DNA from: Kiritimatiellia bacterium | Lineage (GTDB): Bacteria; Verrucomicrobiota; Kiritimatiellia; RFP12; UBA1067 | Assembly: GCA_017450695.1 (NCBI GenBank) | Contig: JAFSTA010000142.1 | Location: 1-57,720 of the forward strand | Direction of reading: 5' to 3' | DNA: 57,720 nt | In this document: in pieces, positions 42,762 through 51,384 of the stretch | Position numbering within the stretch: the stretch's first letter is position 1 | Layout: the number at the start of each line of letters is the position of its first letter | Made by a program: the position numbers and the translations under genes | The notes under the pieces: generated by a model | What the model was told of the DNA's origin: nothing | The model's database searches: none | The model's input: only the letters and a program-made list of their open reading frames with translations

Positions 42762-43473
42762 GACGCTAAAGATCAAGGATCTGCCAACGGATGCACGTCC
42801 CCGTGAGACGTTTATGCGTTCCGCCGAGCCGGAGCGCGAGATTTCCGACGCGAGCCTTCTTGCGATTCTGATTCGGAAGGGATGTAAGGGATCGAGCGCG
42901 ATCGATCTCGCGCATCGTCTTATCAACCATTTTGGCAACGTGGCAAAACTGGTCGAGGCGTCATGGCAGCAGATTGTCGCCGCGGGGATTCCGGGTGTGG
43001 GAAAGGTCGTAGCCGTGCAACTTGCCGCCGCGTTCGCACTCGTCAGAAGGAATATCAAAATCTCGCACCGCTCTTACGCTCGCGCCGTCGAGACATCCGA
43101 CGATGTGGTACGTCAGGTGCGTTCCGTCGGTGTTGATGAGTCGCGGGAGTGCGCGTATGCGCTTTACCTTGATGCGAAACGTCATCTTCTCTGCGAGCCG
43201 ATGGTTGTTTTTCGCGGCACTGCGGACAAGACGTTTCTTCACCCGCGTGAGATTTTTCGTCACGCGATCCGTCTAGGGGCGGTTTCCGTGATTGTGGCGC
43301 ATAATCATCCGAGCGGTGACGCGACCCCGTCTGAAGTGGATTTGGAGGAAACAAGGCGTTTGGTGGAGGTCGCTGAACTGGTCGGTATTCCACTTGACGA
43401 CCATGTTGTAATCGGGCGTGGGAGTATGCACGTTTCGATTAGGGGACAACAAGAATGGCAGGGGGGTGAATGA
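42745..43473 (+). CDS. radC: RadC-family JAB-domain protein, 242 aa
   Basis: N-terminal UPF0758 helix-hairpin domain ([40 protein letters not shown]) and C-terminal MPN/JAB domain with the metal motif ([18 protein letters not shown]) are complete. The function of RadC is unsettled; it often travels with mobile elements and defence loci. The start overlaps the end of the methyltransferase (ATG at 42745 with AAAGGCGAGG upstream, or ATG at 42754), and its stop is two bases before the sctN ATG. Its GC content is closer to the host than the R-M pair. Confidence 0.9.
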   Translation: MRNMAETLKIKDLPTDARPRETFMRSAEPEREISDASLLAILIRKGCKGSSAIDLAHRLINHFGNVAKLVEASWQQIVAAGIPGVGKVVAVQLAAAFALVRRNIKISHRSYARAVETSDDVVRQVRSVGVDESRECAYALYLDAKRHLLCEPMVVFRGTADKTFLHPREIFRHAIRLGAVSVIVAHNHPSGDATPSEVDLEETRRLVEVAELVGIPLDDHVVIGRGSMHVSIRGQQEWQGGE

Positions 43474-43474
43474 G

Positions 43475-44815
43475 ATGAAGACGGAGACGACAACAGCGTT
43501 TGACTACATCCCTGAGGTTTTGAACCGCGCCGTCGAGGATGCGCCCTCGATCGATGTGAAGGGCAAGGTGATCCAGGTGGTCGGCACGATCATCAAGGCG
43601 TCCGTTCCCGGTGTCAAGATCGGCGAGGTCTGCATCCTGCGCAACCCGTGGGAGAATTTCGAGGTGCAGGCCGAGGTCGTCGGCTTCACCCGGGAGGCGG
43701 TTCTGCTGACGGCGCTGGGTCAGATGATCGGCATCTCGGCGGAGACCGAGGTGATTCCTACGCGCCGCGTCCAGATGGTGCCCGTCGGGAAGAATCTACT
43801 GGGGCGCGTGTTGGACGGTCTGGGGCGCCCGATGGATGCGGATGTGAAAGGGCCGCTTCGCCCGGACGGTTATTATCCAGTCTATGCGGATCCTCCCTCG
43901 CCGTTGGATCGCCGTATCATCTCGAAACCGATCTCTCTCGGTGTCCGTGCCGTGGACGGATTGCTGACTTGCGGTGAGGGGCAGCGTATGGGAATCTTTG
44001 CGGCGGCTGGCGGCGGAAAATCGACCCTGCTCGCCCAAATCATTCGGAACACGGAGGCTGAAGTCACCGTGCTGGCGCTGATCGGGGAGCGCGGACGCGA
44101 GGTGCGCGAGTTTATCGAGAAGGACTTGGGACCGGAAGGACTCGCCAAATCGGTTCTCGTCATCTCCACCTCCGACAGAAGCGCGATGGAACGTCTCAAG
44201 GCCGCCTACGTTGCGACCTCCATTGCCGAGTCCTTCCGCGACCGGGGCATGAAGGTGCTGTTGCTGATGGATAGCGTGACGCGATTCGGGCGCGCCCAGC
44301 GCGAGATCGGGCTGGCCGCCGGTGAACCGCCCACGCGGCGCGGCTTTCCGCCGAGCGTGTTCTCCGAACTCCCCAAGCTGATGGAACGCGCCGGAAACTC
44401 GTCGAAGGGATCCATCACCGCGCTCTACACCGTGCTGGTGGAGGGCGACGATATGACCGAGCCGATCGCTGACGAGACGCGCTCCATTCTCGACGGGCAC
44501 ATCATCCTATCCCGCAAGCTGGCGCAGATGAACCATTATCCCGCCATTGACATCCTCGCATCCGTCTCGCGTTGCCAGAACGCGATTATCCCGAAGGATC
44601 ACAAGGCTGCCGCCGCCAAGCTCCGTAGCCTGCTCGCCAAATACGCCGAGGTCGAACTGCTTCTGAAGATCGGCGAGTACAAGAAAGGCGCGGACCCCGA
44701 AACGGATGAGGCAATTGCGAAAAACGGTGCGGTCAACGCCTTCCTCAAGCAAGGATTGACCGAGAAGCCCGTGTACGAGGAATCGATCCAGAAACTTAAG
44801 GAGGCGGTTTCGTAA
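43475..44815 (+). CDS. sctN: T3SS ATPase SctN, 446 aa
   Basis: SctN is the hexameric ATPase that unfolds and releases substrates. Walker A reads AAGGGKST (about 176-183), Walker [20 protein letters not shown] (about 260-275), with the family-typical [18 protein letters not shown] and [15 protein letters not shown]. The last genes usually following (sctO, sctP, sctQ) are absent; an M20 peptidase follows. AGGGGGG lies before the ATG, and translation is probably coupled to radC. Assignment is firm; flagellar FliI is unlikely because of the surrounding sct genes. Confidence 0.95.
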   Translation: MKTETTTAFDYIPEVLNRAVEDAPSIDVKGKVIQVVGTIIKASVPGVKIGEVCILRNPWENFEVQAEVVGFTREAVLLTALGQMIGISAETEVIPTRRVQMVPVGKNLLGRVLDGLGRPMDADVKGPLRPDGYYPVYADPPSPLDRRIISKPISLGVRAVDGLLTCGEGQRMGIFAAAGGGKSTLLAQIIRNTEAEVTVLALIGERGREVREFIEKDLGPEGLAKSVLVISTSDRSAMERLKAAYVATSIAESFRDRGMKVLLLMDSVTRFGRAQREIGLAAGEPPTRRGFPPSVFSELPKLMERAGNSSKGSITALYTVLVEGDDMTEPIADETRSILDGHIILSRKLAQMNHYPAIDILASVSRCQNAIIPKDHKAAAAKLRSLLAKYAEVELLLKIGEYKKGADPETDEAIAKNGAVNAFLKQGLTEKPVYEESIQKLKEAVS

Positions 44816-44851
44816 CGGTTGAACCGCATGGAACCGATAGGAAAGGAAGAA

Positions 44852-46009
44852 ATGATGAAAAAAGTTTTCTTGTCGTTTGGACTGATGGCCTGCACGGCGG
44901 TTTCTCTTGCCGCCGACGCGGGGATTGACCGTGCGTTCTTCGACCGTCTGCTGCGCATTCCCTGTCGGTGCGGGGACGAACCGTACCTCCTGCAGGTGGT
45001 TGACGCGACGAAGGAGTGGTTGAGTACACGCGGCGTCTTTTGTGTGGTGGAGACGAACGATGTCGGGCGTGTCGCGCTCTACGCATCGACGACGCCGGGA
45101 AGACGCCACGATTACCTTTTCGTCTCCCACCTCGATGTGGTGGACGGCCCTGACTCCCTTTTCCAACCACGCTATGACGGGGACAAGGTGTTCGCTCGCG
45201 GTGCTTGCGACACGAAGGGAAATGCGGTCGCCATCTGCCAGATCCTGGCGAACTTGAAGGCCAGCGGAAGCAAGGCGACCGTCGGGATGTTTCTGGCGAC
45301 GGATGAGGACGGCGGCGGTAGGGGACAGCGTACGCCGCCTATGATGATTGAACGTGGCTACCTGCCCAAGCGGATGATCATCATCGGTGATTCCGCTGGC
45401 GAAGAACCGGGGCAACTCTTTACGGCAGAGAAAGGCCACGCGCACATAGACCTTGTCGCGCATGGCAAGGGGGGACACTCCTCCCGTCCGTGGGCGCTTG
45501 ATAATCCGGTTCCGAAACTGTGTGCCGGTTACCTCAAATTCGTCGAGACCTGGGACCCCGATGCCGACCTGAAGGAAAAGTGGCGTACCGTTCTTTCCCC
45601 GACTATGCTGAACGGCAGTGTCGCTCCGAATGTTGTCGCCGACGAGGTTTCCATGCACCTCTCCTGCCGCTACACGACGATGGCGGAATACCATCGCGCG
45701 GTCCAAGTGCTCAAGGAAACGACGGGACTGGAGGTTCGCGCTACCCCCGGGCGCCTCCCCGTTGAAAACAAGCCTGGCGATCCGGAAATCGCCGCGTTGC
45801 TGGCGGCAATGAATCGCGATCTCCCCGGCGGCATCCGCGAAGGAAAGATGAGCGCGGCGACAGACGCCTCCTACTATGTTGGGCTAGGTTACCCGATTGT
45901 TATCTTTGCCGCTGATGGCGGGGAACCGCATAGTGACCGCGAGTGGGGTTCTCTGAAGAGCCTCGATGACTACACCCTCTTCTTCACCTCCTATCTCCGT
46001 ACTCGCTGA
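44852..46009 (+). CDS. Exported M20 family peptidase, 385 aa
   Basis: A zinc-dependent exopeptidase of the M20 family. A signal peptide (MMKKVFLSFGLMACTAVSLA) indicates export. Metal and catalytic residues are visible: SHLDVVDG, GACDTKGNAV, the catalytic ATDEDGGG (the usual DEE reads DED), GDSAGEE, and a C-terminal PHSD. The dimerisation lid (GHAHIDLVAHGKGGHSSRP) is present. GGAAAGGAAG precedes the ATG. It follows sctN after 36 bases; whether it is co-transcribed with the T3SS is unknown. Confidence 0.85.
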   Translation: MMKKVFLSFGLMACTAVSLAADAGIDRAFFDRLLRIPCRCGDEPYLLQVVDATKEWLSTRGVFCVVETNDVGRVALYASTTPGRRHDYLFVSHLDVVDGPDSLFQPRYDGDKVFARGACDTKGNAVAICQILANLKASGSKATVGMFLATDEDGGGRGQRTPPMMIERGYLPKRMIIIGDSAGEEPGQLFTAEKGHAHIDLVAHGKGGHSSRPWALDNPVPKLCAGYLKFVETWDPDADLKEKWRTVLSPTMLNGSVAPNVVADEVSMHLSCRYTTMAEYHRAVQVLKETTGLEVRATPGRLPVENKPGDPEIAALLAAMNRDLPGGIREGKMSAATDASYYVGLGYPIVIFAADGGEPHSDREWGSLKSLDDYTLFFTSYLRTR

Positions 46010-46103
46010 ACCTGCCGCCTATGAGGCTTTAGTTTCTCGGAACAGAGTTCCCGGAACTTCCTCGGTTTTGATTTTCTCAACCTCGGTTTCGGTTCTGCGA
46101 TTC
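46010..46103. other. Gap between converging genes
   Basis: A small hairpin GGAAC AGA GTTCC (46039-46051) followed by a C/T-rich run could end the M20 gene transcript. Nothing else is seen. Confidence 0.3.
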
Positions 46104-48407
46104 TCACTTTTTCGGCGCGATCCCGATTCGGGCGGAGACGGCATCATGGTCTGATGGGAACTTGCCGCCCGGTCTGTCGGCGTGCGTCCGGTACGTCAAG
46201 ACTCGAAACCCGTTCGAGACAAAGATGTAGTCGAGACGACTGTCGGCGACCGGTCTGTAGCCGTGCGAGGAGAAACGGGGGCCGGTGCGCGGTGTCTCGG
46301 TTGCCTCGAACGCATCGCGCAACACTCCTTTCGCGAGTGTGATCGATTCGCCGATTGGGTGGTCGGGATCGAACGGCGAGTAGGAAGAGAATACGCCGCA
46401 CTCCATGTCGTTCATGTCGCCGGTCATAATCACGAGTTCACCGGCTGTTACGGCGGCCTTCACCTTTTCCAAAACCAACGCCATTCCCTTCGAGCGGGAC
46501 TCCTGGCTCTTCCAGTCTGGATGCTGGTTAAAGACACGGATCAGGCGTCCGCTCCCTTTGTGTTTCAGCAACACCCACTGGCAGACGCGGATGCTGGATG
46601 CCCCCCAGGAGAGATAGGTGAAGTCTTCGGGGCGTTCCGAAAGCGCAAAGCGTCCGGAGTCGATACGCTCAAAAAGTTGGGGACGGTAGAGGATCGGGTT
46701 GGGGCCTTGCTTGTCAGGGCCATCGGCAAACTCGTAGTCGGGAAACAGTGCGACGAAATCCCGCCACATCGTTTCCGTCACCTCCTGAATTCCGATGAGG
46801 TCAAAGTTCCCGTCTTTCACCACTTGCGCCACACGCGGCTGCCGTTCCTGCCAGGCGTTTTCACCCTTGTCCACGTCAATACGGATGTTGAACGTTGCGG
46901 CGGTGAATGTCTCGTCCGGAGGCGGGGGAGGTGCGGTAAACTCAATCAGCATGAAGGACTTCGGTTCCATTTTGAACGTCAGCTTATCCGGTGATTCCGG
47001 GAAGAGAGGAATCTCCGTGTTCAGACGCGAACTGTCCGTGACAAGTGCCTGAACATTCGTCGAGAAATGATCGTTCGCGAGGCGGATGGTTACGGTACGA
47101 TGCATTGAGAAGTTGTCGTCATCCGAATATCGGGCAAGGAAAATCGCTCGCCGTCCCGATGCCCCACGTGCGGCGGTCACGTAGATGTCCGGAATGTTGG
47201 CGGAGGCCTTTACCGCTCGGTCGCACATGGCTGCCATTTTCCCCCAGTTGTAGATCGCATAATAGGGATGGAGCGGCATGAATGTCGTTTTGTCAAACAT
47301 CCCGTTGAAATGGGCGTCTGGTTTCGCGTCGTAGTACATGAGCATGTCAACCGGGGCTGATTGGCAGGCGATCATGCCTGCGGCGGTGAATGCGCCTCCC
47401 TTTTGCGCCGCCAGTTGACAGATGGAATGGTGGTATTGTCCGCTCCATCCCCGCACGTAGTTCCACTCGTTAAGGATCGATTCCTTGTCGCCGTATCCGT
47501 ACTTGGTCATCAGGTCGCGATACCGTTTCGCTCGGACGACCATTTCGGCTGGTTCCATCGCGTAAATGTGCCAGGAAAAGAAATCCATCGGCGTCCCGTG
47601 ATCGCGCTGATATTTCAGGAACTCTTCGCACCAGCCGAAGTTTCCGCCCGTGACGGCAGGGCCTCCGATTCGGAGTTCGGGGAACTTGGACTTGAGGTGC
47701 TTCGCCGCCGTCTCGAAGAACCGGAAGAACTCTTCCCGTGTCCCTCCCCACATTTTCGGCGGAGCCTTGGTCTTTTCCCAGTTCGCGTCGATGTCCGGTT
47801 CGTTCCAGATTTCCCAGTAGCGGATGTGCCAATGGAAGCCGTTCGCCCAGCCCTGGTTGTAGTGGCGGATGACGTGTTCGCAGATACGTGCCCACTTCGC
47901 GAAGTCCTTGGGCGGATATACGTGGTAGCGTTTCGCCGCGTGTTCGATGCGTTGCCCGAGGCGGTAGAAGGGTTCAGTTCCCGCCGCGCGCATTTCACGC
48001 AGATACTTGTCCGTCACGGCGAAATCATAACTCGTCGGATCGTTTTCATCCGCGTCGAAATCGGGAAAGACAGCCGAGATATCGACTGCATGGTCGCCTC
48101 CGTACACGATGTATTCGGAGGTGTCGTGCGTCCGCCCGAACGGGATGCGGGCGGCTTTGAACACGGTGAAATTATCGTGCGAGGAGTATCCGTCGCCCGT
48201 CGGTCCGTTGTTGACGGCGTTCATCGGCTTGATCGCGCCGCAGTCCACCGAGAAATCGACCGATACCATCGCGTGCTTTGGGTTTTGCCCCTCGCTTTCC
48301 GCCGTGAAACGTTCCACTCCCCATGCGTCCCAAGACAATAAAGCGGGAAGAACAAAGACGGGAACGAGGATTCCTGGAACGAGTCTGTGAGAGTGTGTGA
48401 ATTTCAT
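46104..48407 (-). CDS. Exported GH39-like glycosidase fused to an EEP nuclease/phosphatase domain, 767 aa
   Basis: A signal peptide (about 1-30) is followed by a TIM barrel of the GH39/GH51 clan with acid/base E203 (IWNEPDID) and nucleophile E314 (LNEWNY), then a beta-sandwich to about residue 490. After a PPPPP linker (493-497) comes a complete endonuclease/exonuclease/phosphatase domain: TFNIR (505-509), GIQEV with E542, NQHPD, TGDMND, DYIFV and PSDHD. Both halves keep their catalytic residues. I infer an exported enzyme acting on glycans and on a phosphoester or nucleic acid. GAAGGAG precedes the ATG at 48407; it lies 11 bases downstream of the next upstream gene, so the two form an operon. 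Confidence 0.82.
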   Translation of the reverse strand: MKFTHSHRLVPGILVPVFVLPALLSWDAWGVERFTAESEGQNPKHAMVSVDFSVDCGAIKPMNAVNNGPTGDGYSSHDNFTVFKAARIPFGRTHDTSEYIVYGGDHAVDISAVFPDFDADENDPTSYDFAVTDKYLREMRAAGTEPFYRLGQRIEHAAKRYHVYPPKDFAKWARICEHVIRHYNQGWANGFHWHIRYWEIWNEPDIDANWEKTKAPPKMWGGTREEFFRFFETAAKHLKSKFPELRIGGPAVTGGNFGWCEEFLKYQRDHGTPMDFFSWHIYAMEPAEMVVRAKRYRDLMTKYGYGDKESILNEWNYVRGWSGQYHHSICQLAAQKGGAFTAAGMIACQSAPVDMLMYYDAKPDAHFNGMFDKTTFMPLHPYYAIYNWGKMAAMCDRAVKASANIPDIYVTAARGASGRRAIFLARYSDDDNFSMHRTVTIRLANDHFSTNVQALVTDSSRLNTEIPLFPESPDKLTFKMEPKSFMLIEFTAPPPPPDETFTAATFNIRIDVDKGENAWQERQPRVAQVVKDGNFDLIGIQEVTETMWRDFVALFPDYEFADGPDKQGPNPILYRPQLFERIDSGRFALSERPEDFTYLSWGASSIRVCQWVLLKHKGSGRLIRVFNQHPDWKSQESRSKGMALVLEKVKAAVTAGELVIMTGDMNDMECGVFSSYSPFDPDHPIGESITLAKGVLRDAFEATETPRTGPRFSSHGYRPVADSRLDYIFVSNGFRVLTYRTHADRPGGKFPSDHDAVSARIGIAPKK

Positions 48408-48418
48408 CGAATGCTCCT

Positions 48419-50275
48419 TCAATTCAAGGTTAGGTGGTGGCTAGAGGTTCTAGAACTGCTAGTCATTCTAGACGGTGTGCAGCGGGCTGTCTCCCGCGAA
48501 ACGTGGGTGGCGGACGTTTTTCCGTCTTTCGCAGGGACGAGCTTGAAATCCTGCGGCGGAATGGTAATTCCGTCTGCGGTCTGTGGCTTGTCCGTGTGGT
48601 TGACGTAAATCGACTCGCCGTTCCCGTAGCGGACACGGACGAATCCCGGCGACAGTTCTTCGTGCCGCGTCATCTCCTCCAGTTGAAGATGGCGCAAAGT
48701 CTTGAACTGCTGGTAGGCGGCGACAATGCCGGGAATGTTGTTCTTTCCAACATGGTAGAAGATCGGACGCCCGCCGAACTCGACGAGGATGAGGTTGTCG
48801 CGCTGCGACAGCACCTCCTGCGTGACCTTGTCGGGATTGGAGAGCACCACGTCGTGAAACGCCAGTTCCCAGAAGGGTACGACTTGATCGACTAACGGCT
48901 TTTTGCCTTCAGCGAGTTGCTTGCGGAGAGAACGCATTTGCGGCGTCGCGTAGTTGATGTAATCTACGTAGCCGATCAGGTGGTCGAAACAGCATTCACT
49001 CGCGAAACCTCCGAACCGCTCGCGGCACAGCTTCGCCGCCTGGATCTGGTACTGCATCTGCTCGTTGCGGTTGGCGGTATGCGCGGGGTTGAGGCAGCGG
49101 TAGGGGAACGCGGCGGTGAACACGTCGATGTAGTGTACCCCCCAGAATCCCAGCTCCGCCGTGCGTTTCAAGTCGCGCGGCATGAACCCCTGAACCTCCC
49201 ATGCATTTTTCAGGCAGAGGTTGTAAGCCCTGCCTCCGCACCAGGAACCGTTCGTGTCGAGTTTCCCGTTCAGTCCCAGACAGGCGATGTTCCCGTTGTC
49301 CCAAAGCGGCGAGACGGTATAGCAGTCCGTGTAGTTGTCCTGCGCGTCGATGAGGTACCCGAGTTCCTTCGCGCCCGCGATGAGGCGGCGTAACCCGTCC
49401 TCACCGCCCGCTTCCGGCGCGACGGGAAAGACGGCGGGTGCGCGTCCATCATAACCGCCCGTCTGCCATCCTGCGACACACATCGCCACCTCATCGACAC
49501 CGAGAGATTTCAATTCTCGCAGGTTCGTGAGCGTTTGGTCGAAAGAAGAGATGCACCGCACGGGGTGTTCCGTCTCTGGCGTAAAGTCGATCGCGTCTTG
49601 CGGACGTTGGAACGACTTGGCGGCGCACTGCTGGCGCACGGCGATCGAACGTGCGAGCTTGGCTAGGTGAGGCCTTGACCGGATGCGCTCCTTCAACGGC
49701 TTGATTTCCGGGTCTCGCGCCTCCTTGTAGCGGCGGTATGCTTTTGCCATGTCATTGTAGTCCGCGCCTTCGGGGAGTTTATAGAGAACCACGCTCATGT
49801 CCTCGTAGGCACCGGTTCCCGTTTCGGAGACGCGCCAGCGCGGGAACATTCGGTAGATTCCATTCTGGACTGTCAGCCGGATGTCGAACTCGAAACGCAT
49901 TCCCTCCACTACGGCGAGGAATGACTCGCGCGGCGTTTGCATGGCATAGTAGGGAAGTGTCACCCAGTTGCGGATACATGACCACTCGCCGGAATCACGC
50001 GTGAACGCTCCGAGCAATCCGCGTTGGCTTAGCCAGAACCCGCGTTCGCCCTTCCGCGCTTCCGCGCATCCCAGCATGATTTCGACCCACTTCGCGTCCT
50101 GCACGTCGGCGGCTTTCACCGTCATGCGCCACCCGCCGTCCGGTTGTACGGTTGCCGCCAACTGGATTGTTTGTATCGTACCGTTCGTGTAAGTAACCAC
50201 TGCGGTCCCGTCTGCGCCGTACAGACACGCAACTGCTGCACAAGAAGCGACCCAAATCACAGTCCATCGTTTCAT
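48419..50275 (-). CDS. Exported glycosidase-like protein (DUF5696-like), 618 aa
   Basis: A signal peptide (MKRWTVIWVASCAAVACLYG) is followed by a beta-sandwich (about 25-200) and a TIM-barrel-like region (about 260-540) containing AQDNYTDCYTVSPLWDNGN, HYIDVFTAAFPYRCLNP and CFDHLIGYVDYIN, patterns of DUF5696/GH-like enzymes. I infer glycan cleavage but cannot name the activity. The last 20 residues (Ser/Arg-rich) are encoded by a CTAG-rich repeat, so the natural end may have been replaced. AGAGGAGAAAG precedes the ATG at 50275. Confidence 0.72.
   Translation of the reverse strand: MKRWTVIWVASCAAVACLYGADGTAVVTYTNGTIQTIQLAATVQPDGGWRMTVKAADVQDAKWVEIMLGCAEARKGERGFWLSQRGLLGAFTRDSGEWSCIRNWVTLPYYAMQTPRESFLAVVEGMRFEFDIRLTVQNGIYRMFPRWRVSETGTGAYEDMSVVLYKLPEGADYNDMAKAYRRYKEARDPEIKPLKERIRSRPHLAKLARSIAVRQQCAAKSFQRPQDAIDFTPETEHPVRCISSFDQTLTNLRELKSLGVDEVAMCVAGWQTGGYDGRAPAVFPVAPEAGGEDGLRRLIAGAKELGYLIDAQDNYTDCYTVSPLWDNGNIACLGLNGKLDTNGSWCGGRAYNLCLKNAWEVQGFMPRDLKRTAELGFWGVHYIDVFTAAFPYRCLNPAHTANRNEQMQYQIQAAKLCRERFGGFASECCFDHLIGYVDYINYATPQMRSLRKQLAEGKKPLVDQVVPFWELAFHDVVLSNPDKVTQEVLSQRDNLILVEFGGRPIFYHVGKNNIPGIVAAYQQFKTLRHLQLEEMTRHEELSPGFVRVRYGNGESIYVNHTDKPQTADGITIPPQDFKLVPAKDGKTSATHVSRETARCTPSRMTSSSRTSSHHLTLN
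48441..48473. repeat. CTAG-rich repeat at the 3' end of the 618-aa gene
   Basis: Four CTAG tetramers within 33 bases, including TTCTAGAA, mirror the cluster at 37431-37471. The repeat encodes the odd C-terminal tail of the gene. Confidence 0.5.
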
Positions 50276-50301
50276 CACGTCTTTCTCCTCTTCGGCTTCC
50301 C

Positions 50302-50310
50302 ATTCTAGCA
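50302..50310 (-). promoter_or_regulatory. Extended -10 promoter of the glycosidase operon
   Basis: TGCTAGAAT on the minus strand (TGN plus TAGAAT) lies 27 bases upstream of the ATG at 50275. No clear -35 is seen. Confidence 0.4.
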
Positions 50311-50411
50311 CAAGAAGGGAAAAGATGGTAGCGTGTAGTTTGCCTCCTCCCGTGTCAGCATGGGAATGTACAGGCCGATACGTTTGCCTCACGCGAAGTC
50401 CGCGAGAGTGG

Positions 50412-50431
50412 GGTCGCGCTCCGTAGCGACC
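50412..50431. repeat. Dispersed stem-loop, copy 2
   Basis: GGTCGC and GCGACC arms around CTCCGT-like loop; one base differs from copy 1 at 4234. Confidence 0.55.
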
Positions 50432-50481
50432 GTTCTGTGCCGTTGTCCCCGCATGGCATCATGGGATGCGGATGTTGGGAA

Positions 50482-50501
50482 GGTCGCGCTCCGTCGCGAC
50501 C
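50482..50501. repeat. Dispersed stem-loop, copy 3
   Basis: GGTCGCG and CGCGACC arms around CTCCGT, identical to copy 1. Confidence 0.6.
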
Positions 50502-51370
50502 GCAATACCTCACCGGCTTAACGTGCTTACCCGGCTTACCCCGCTTACCCCTGAATTCCTCTGTCACCTTTCCCAAACAACGGCTTTTATCTCACGTAGA
50601 GGCGCAGGGATGCGGAGATTTTGTGAGCTTAGGGCAGTTTTCCGAACGAAGTCCGATTCACCTGTCGGGTGAAGGATCGTCCCCTTCCTTGCAGTCCGTC
50701 AATACCGCTTTTCATTTCAAATCCCGCTGTTTTCGGACCTTTCCAGCCTACTCTGCACCCTCCGCGCCTCTGCGAGAGATTTTCAAAAGAAGTTTTTAGG
50801 CAAGGCAATAGTTTAAACAGCTTAACGAAACCGCAGGCCAACACGGACGCGCCGCGCTTACGCTTGCGCCAATCAGAATCCGGACGAGTGTTCGCGATAC
50901 CTGTCTGTAAGCGTCAGCAGTTATCTGCCCCCTCCACCGACCTAACCGGCCAACTGATAGGCAAGAATACGGAACCGCCGGTGTCACTGCCCTGCGTGAG
51001 TCTTTCAACCGAGTGCAGGGGATCCTTTGTTCAAGCCGTTTCCGCCCAAGGAAAGAGAAGGTCGCTTTTCTACATCTCGATGGTCAGTTTAGGATGTATT
51101 TCGCGAAAGGCTGCCGAAATGAAAAATCATACTCATAACGGATTTCAATTTACGGACATATTACAAATATAATATACTATTTTTCGTTTTTGTGATGTGC
51201 CGATTGTTTAACAAAGAAATGGAAAGGCTGAATGATGATGCGGTTTAACGCAAGACAAAAGAGGACGAATACCGTGTCTTGGGGTGTAAAATACGAGAAG
51301 AGTCTCATGTTTTACACTAATTTCCGATTCAACTCGTTTCATGTTTCACATTCCCTTTTAATTGTCTATC

Positions 51371-51376
51371 TATAAT
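51371..51376 (+). promoter_or_regulatory. TATAAT -10 element just before hsdM
   Basis: A perfect TATAAT ends nine bases before the hsdM ATG, so transcription would start at about the ATG. There is no ribosome binding site in between. This suggests a leaderless hsdM mRNA. Confidence 0.4.
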
Positions 51377-51384
51377 TAATACCT

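Larger units (their letters stand above)
50311..51370. other. 1-kb non-coding stretch with stem-loops and a possible decayed transposase fragment
   Basis: No intact gene. It holds two copies of the GGTCGCG stem-loop (50412-50431 and 50482-50501). Between about 50897 and 51137 one frame reads LRESFNRVQGI...FRPRKEKVAFLHLDGQF, faintly like IS66 TnpB proteins, without a start. From about 51130 the DNA becomes AT-rich, marking the edge of the defence island. Confidence 0.4.

Noticed and set aside
43475..44815. Flagellar ATPase FliI
   Set aside because: The motif set would fit either, but it lies in a locus with needle, secretin and translocator genes and there are no flagellar genes nearby, so SctN is the better call.
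50669..51172. Plus-strand open frame of 167 codons in the gap before hsdM
   Set aside because: No ribosome binding site, no recognisable family, and a composition like the surrounding repeat DNA.
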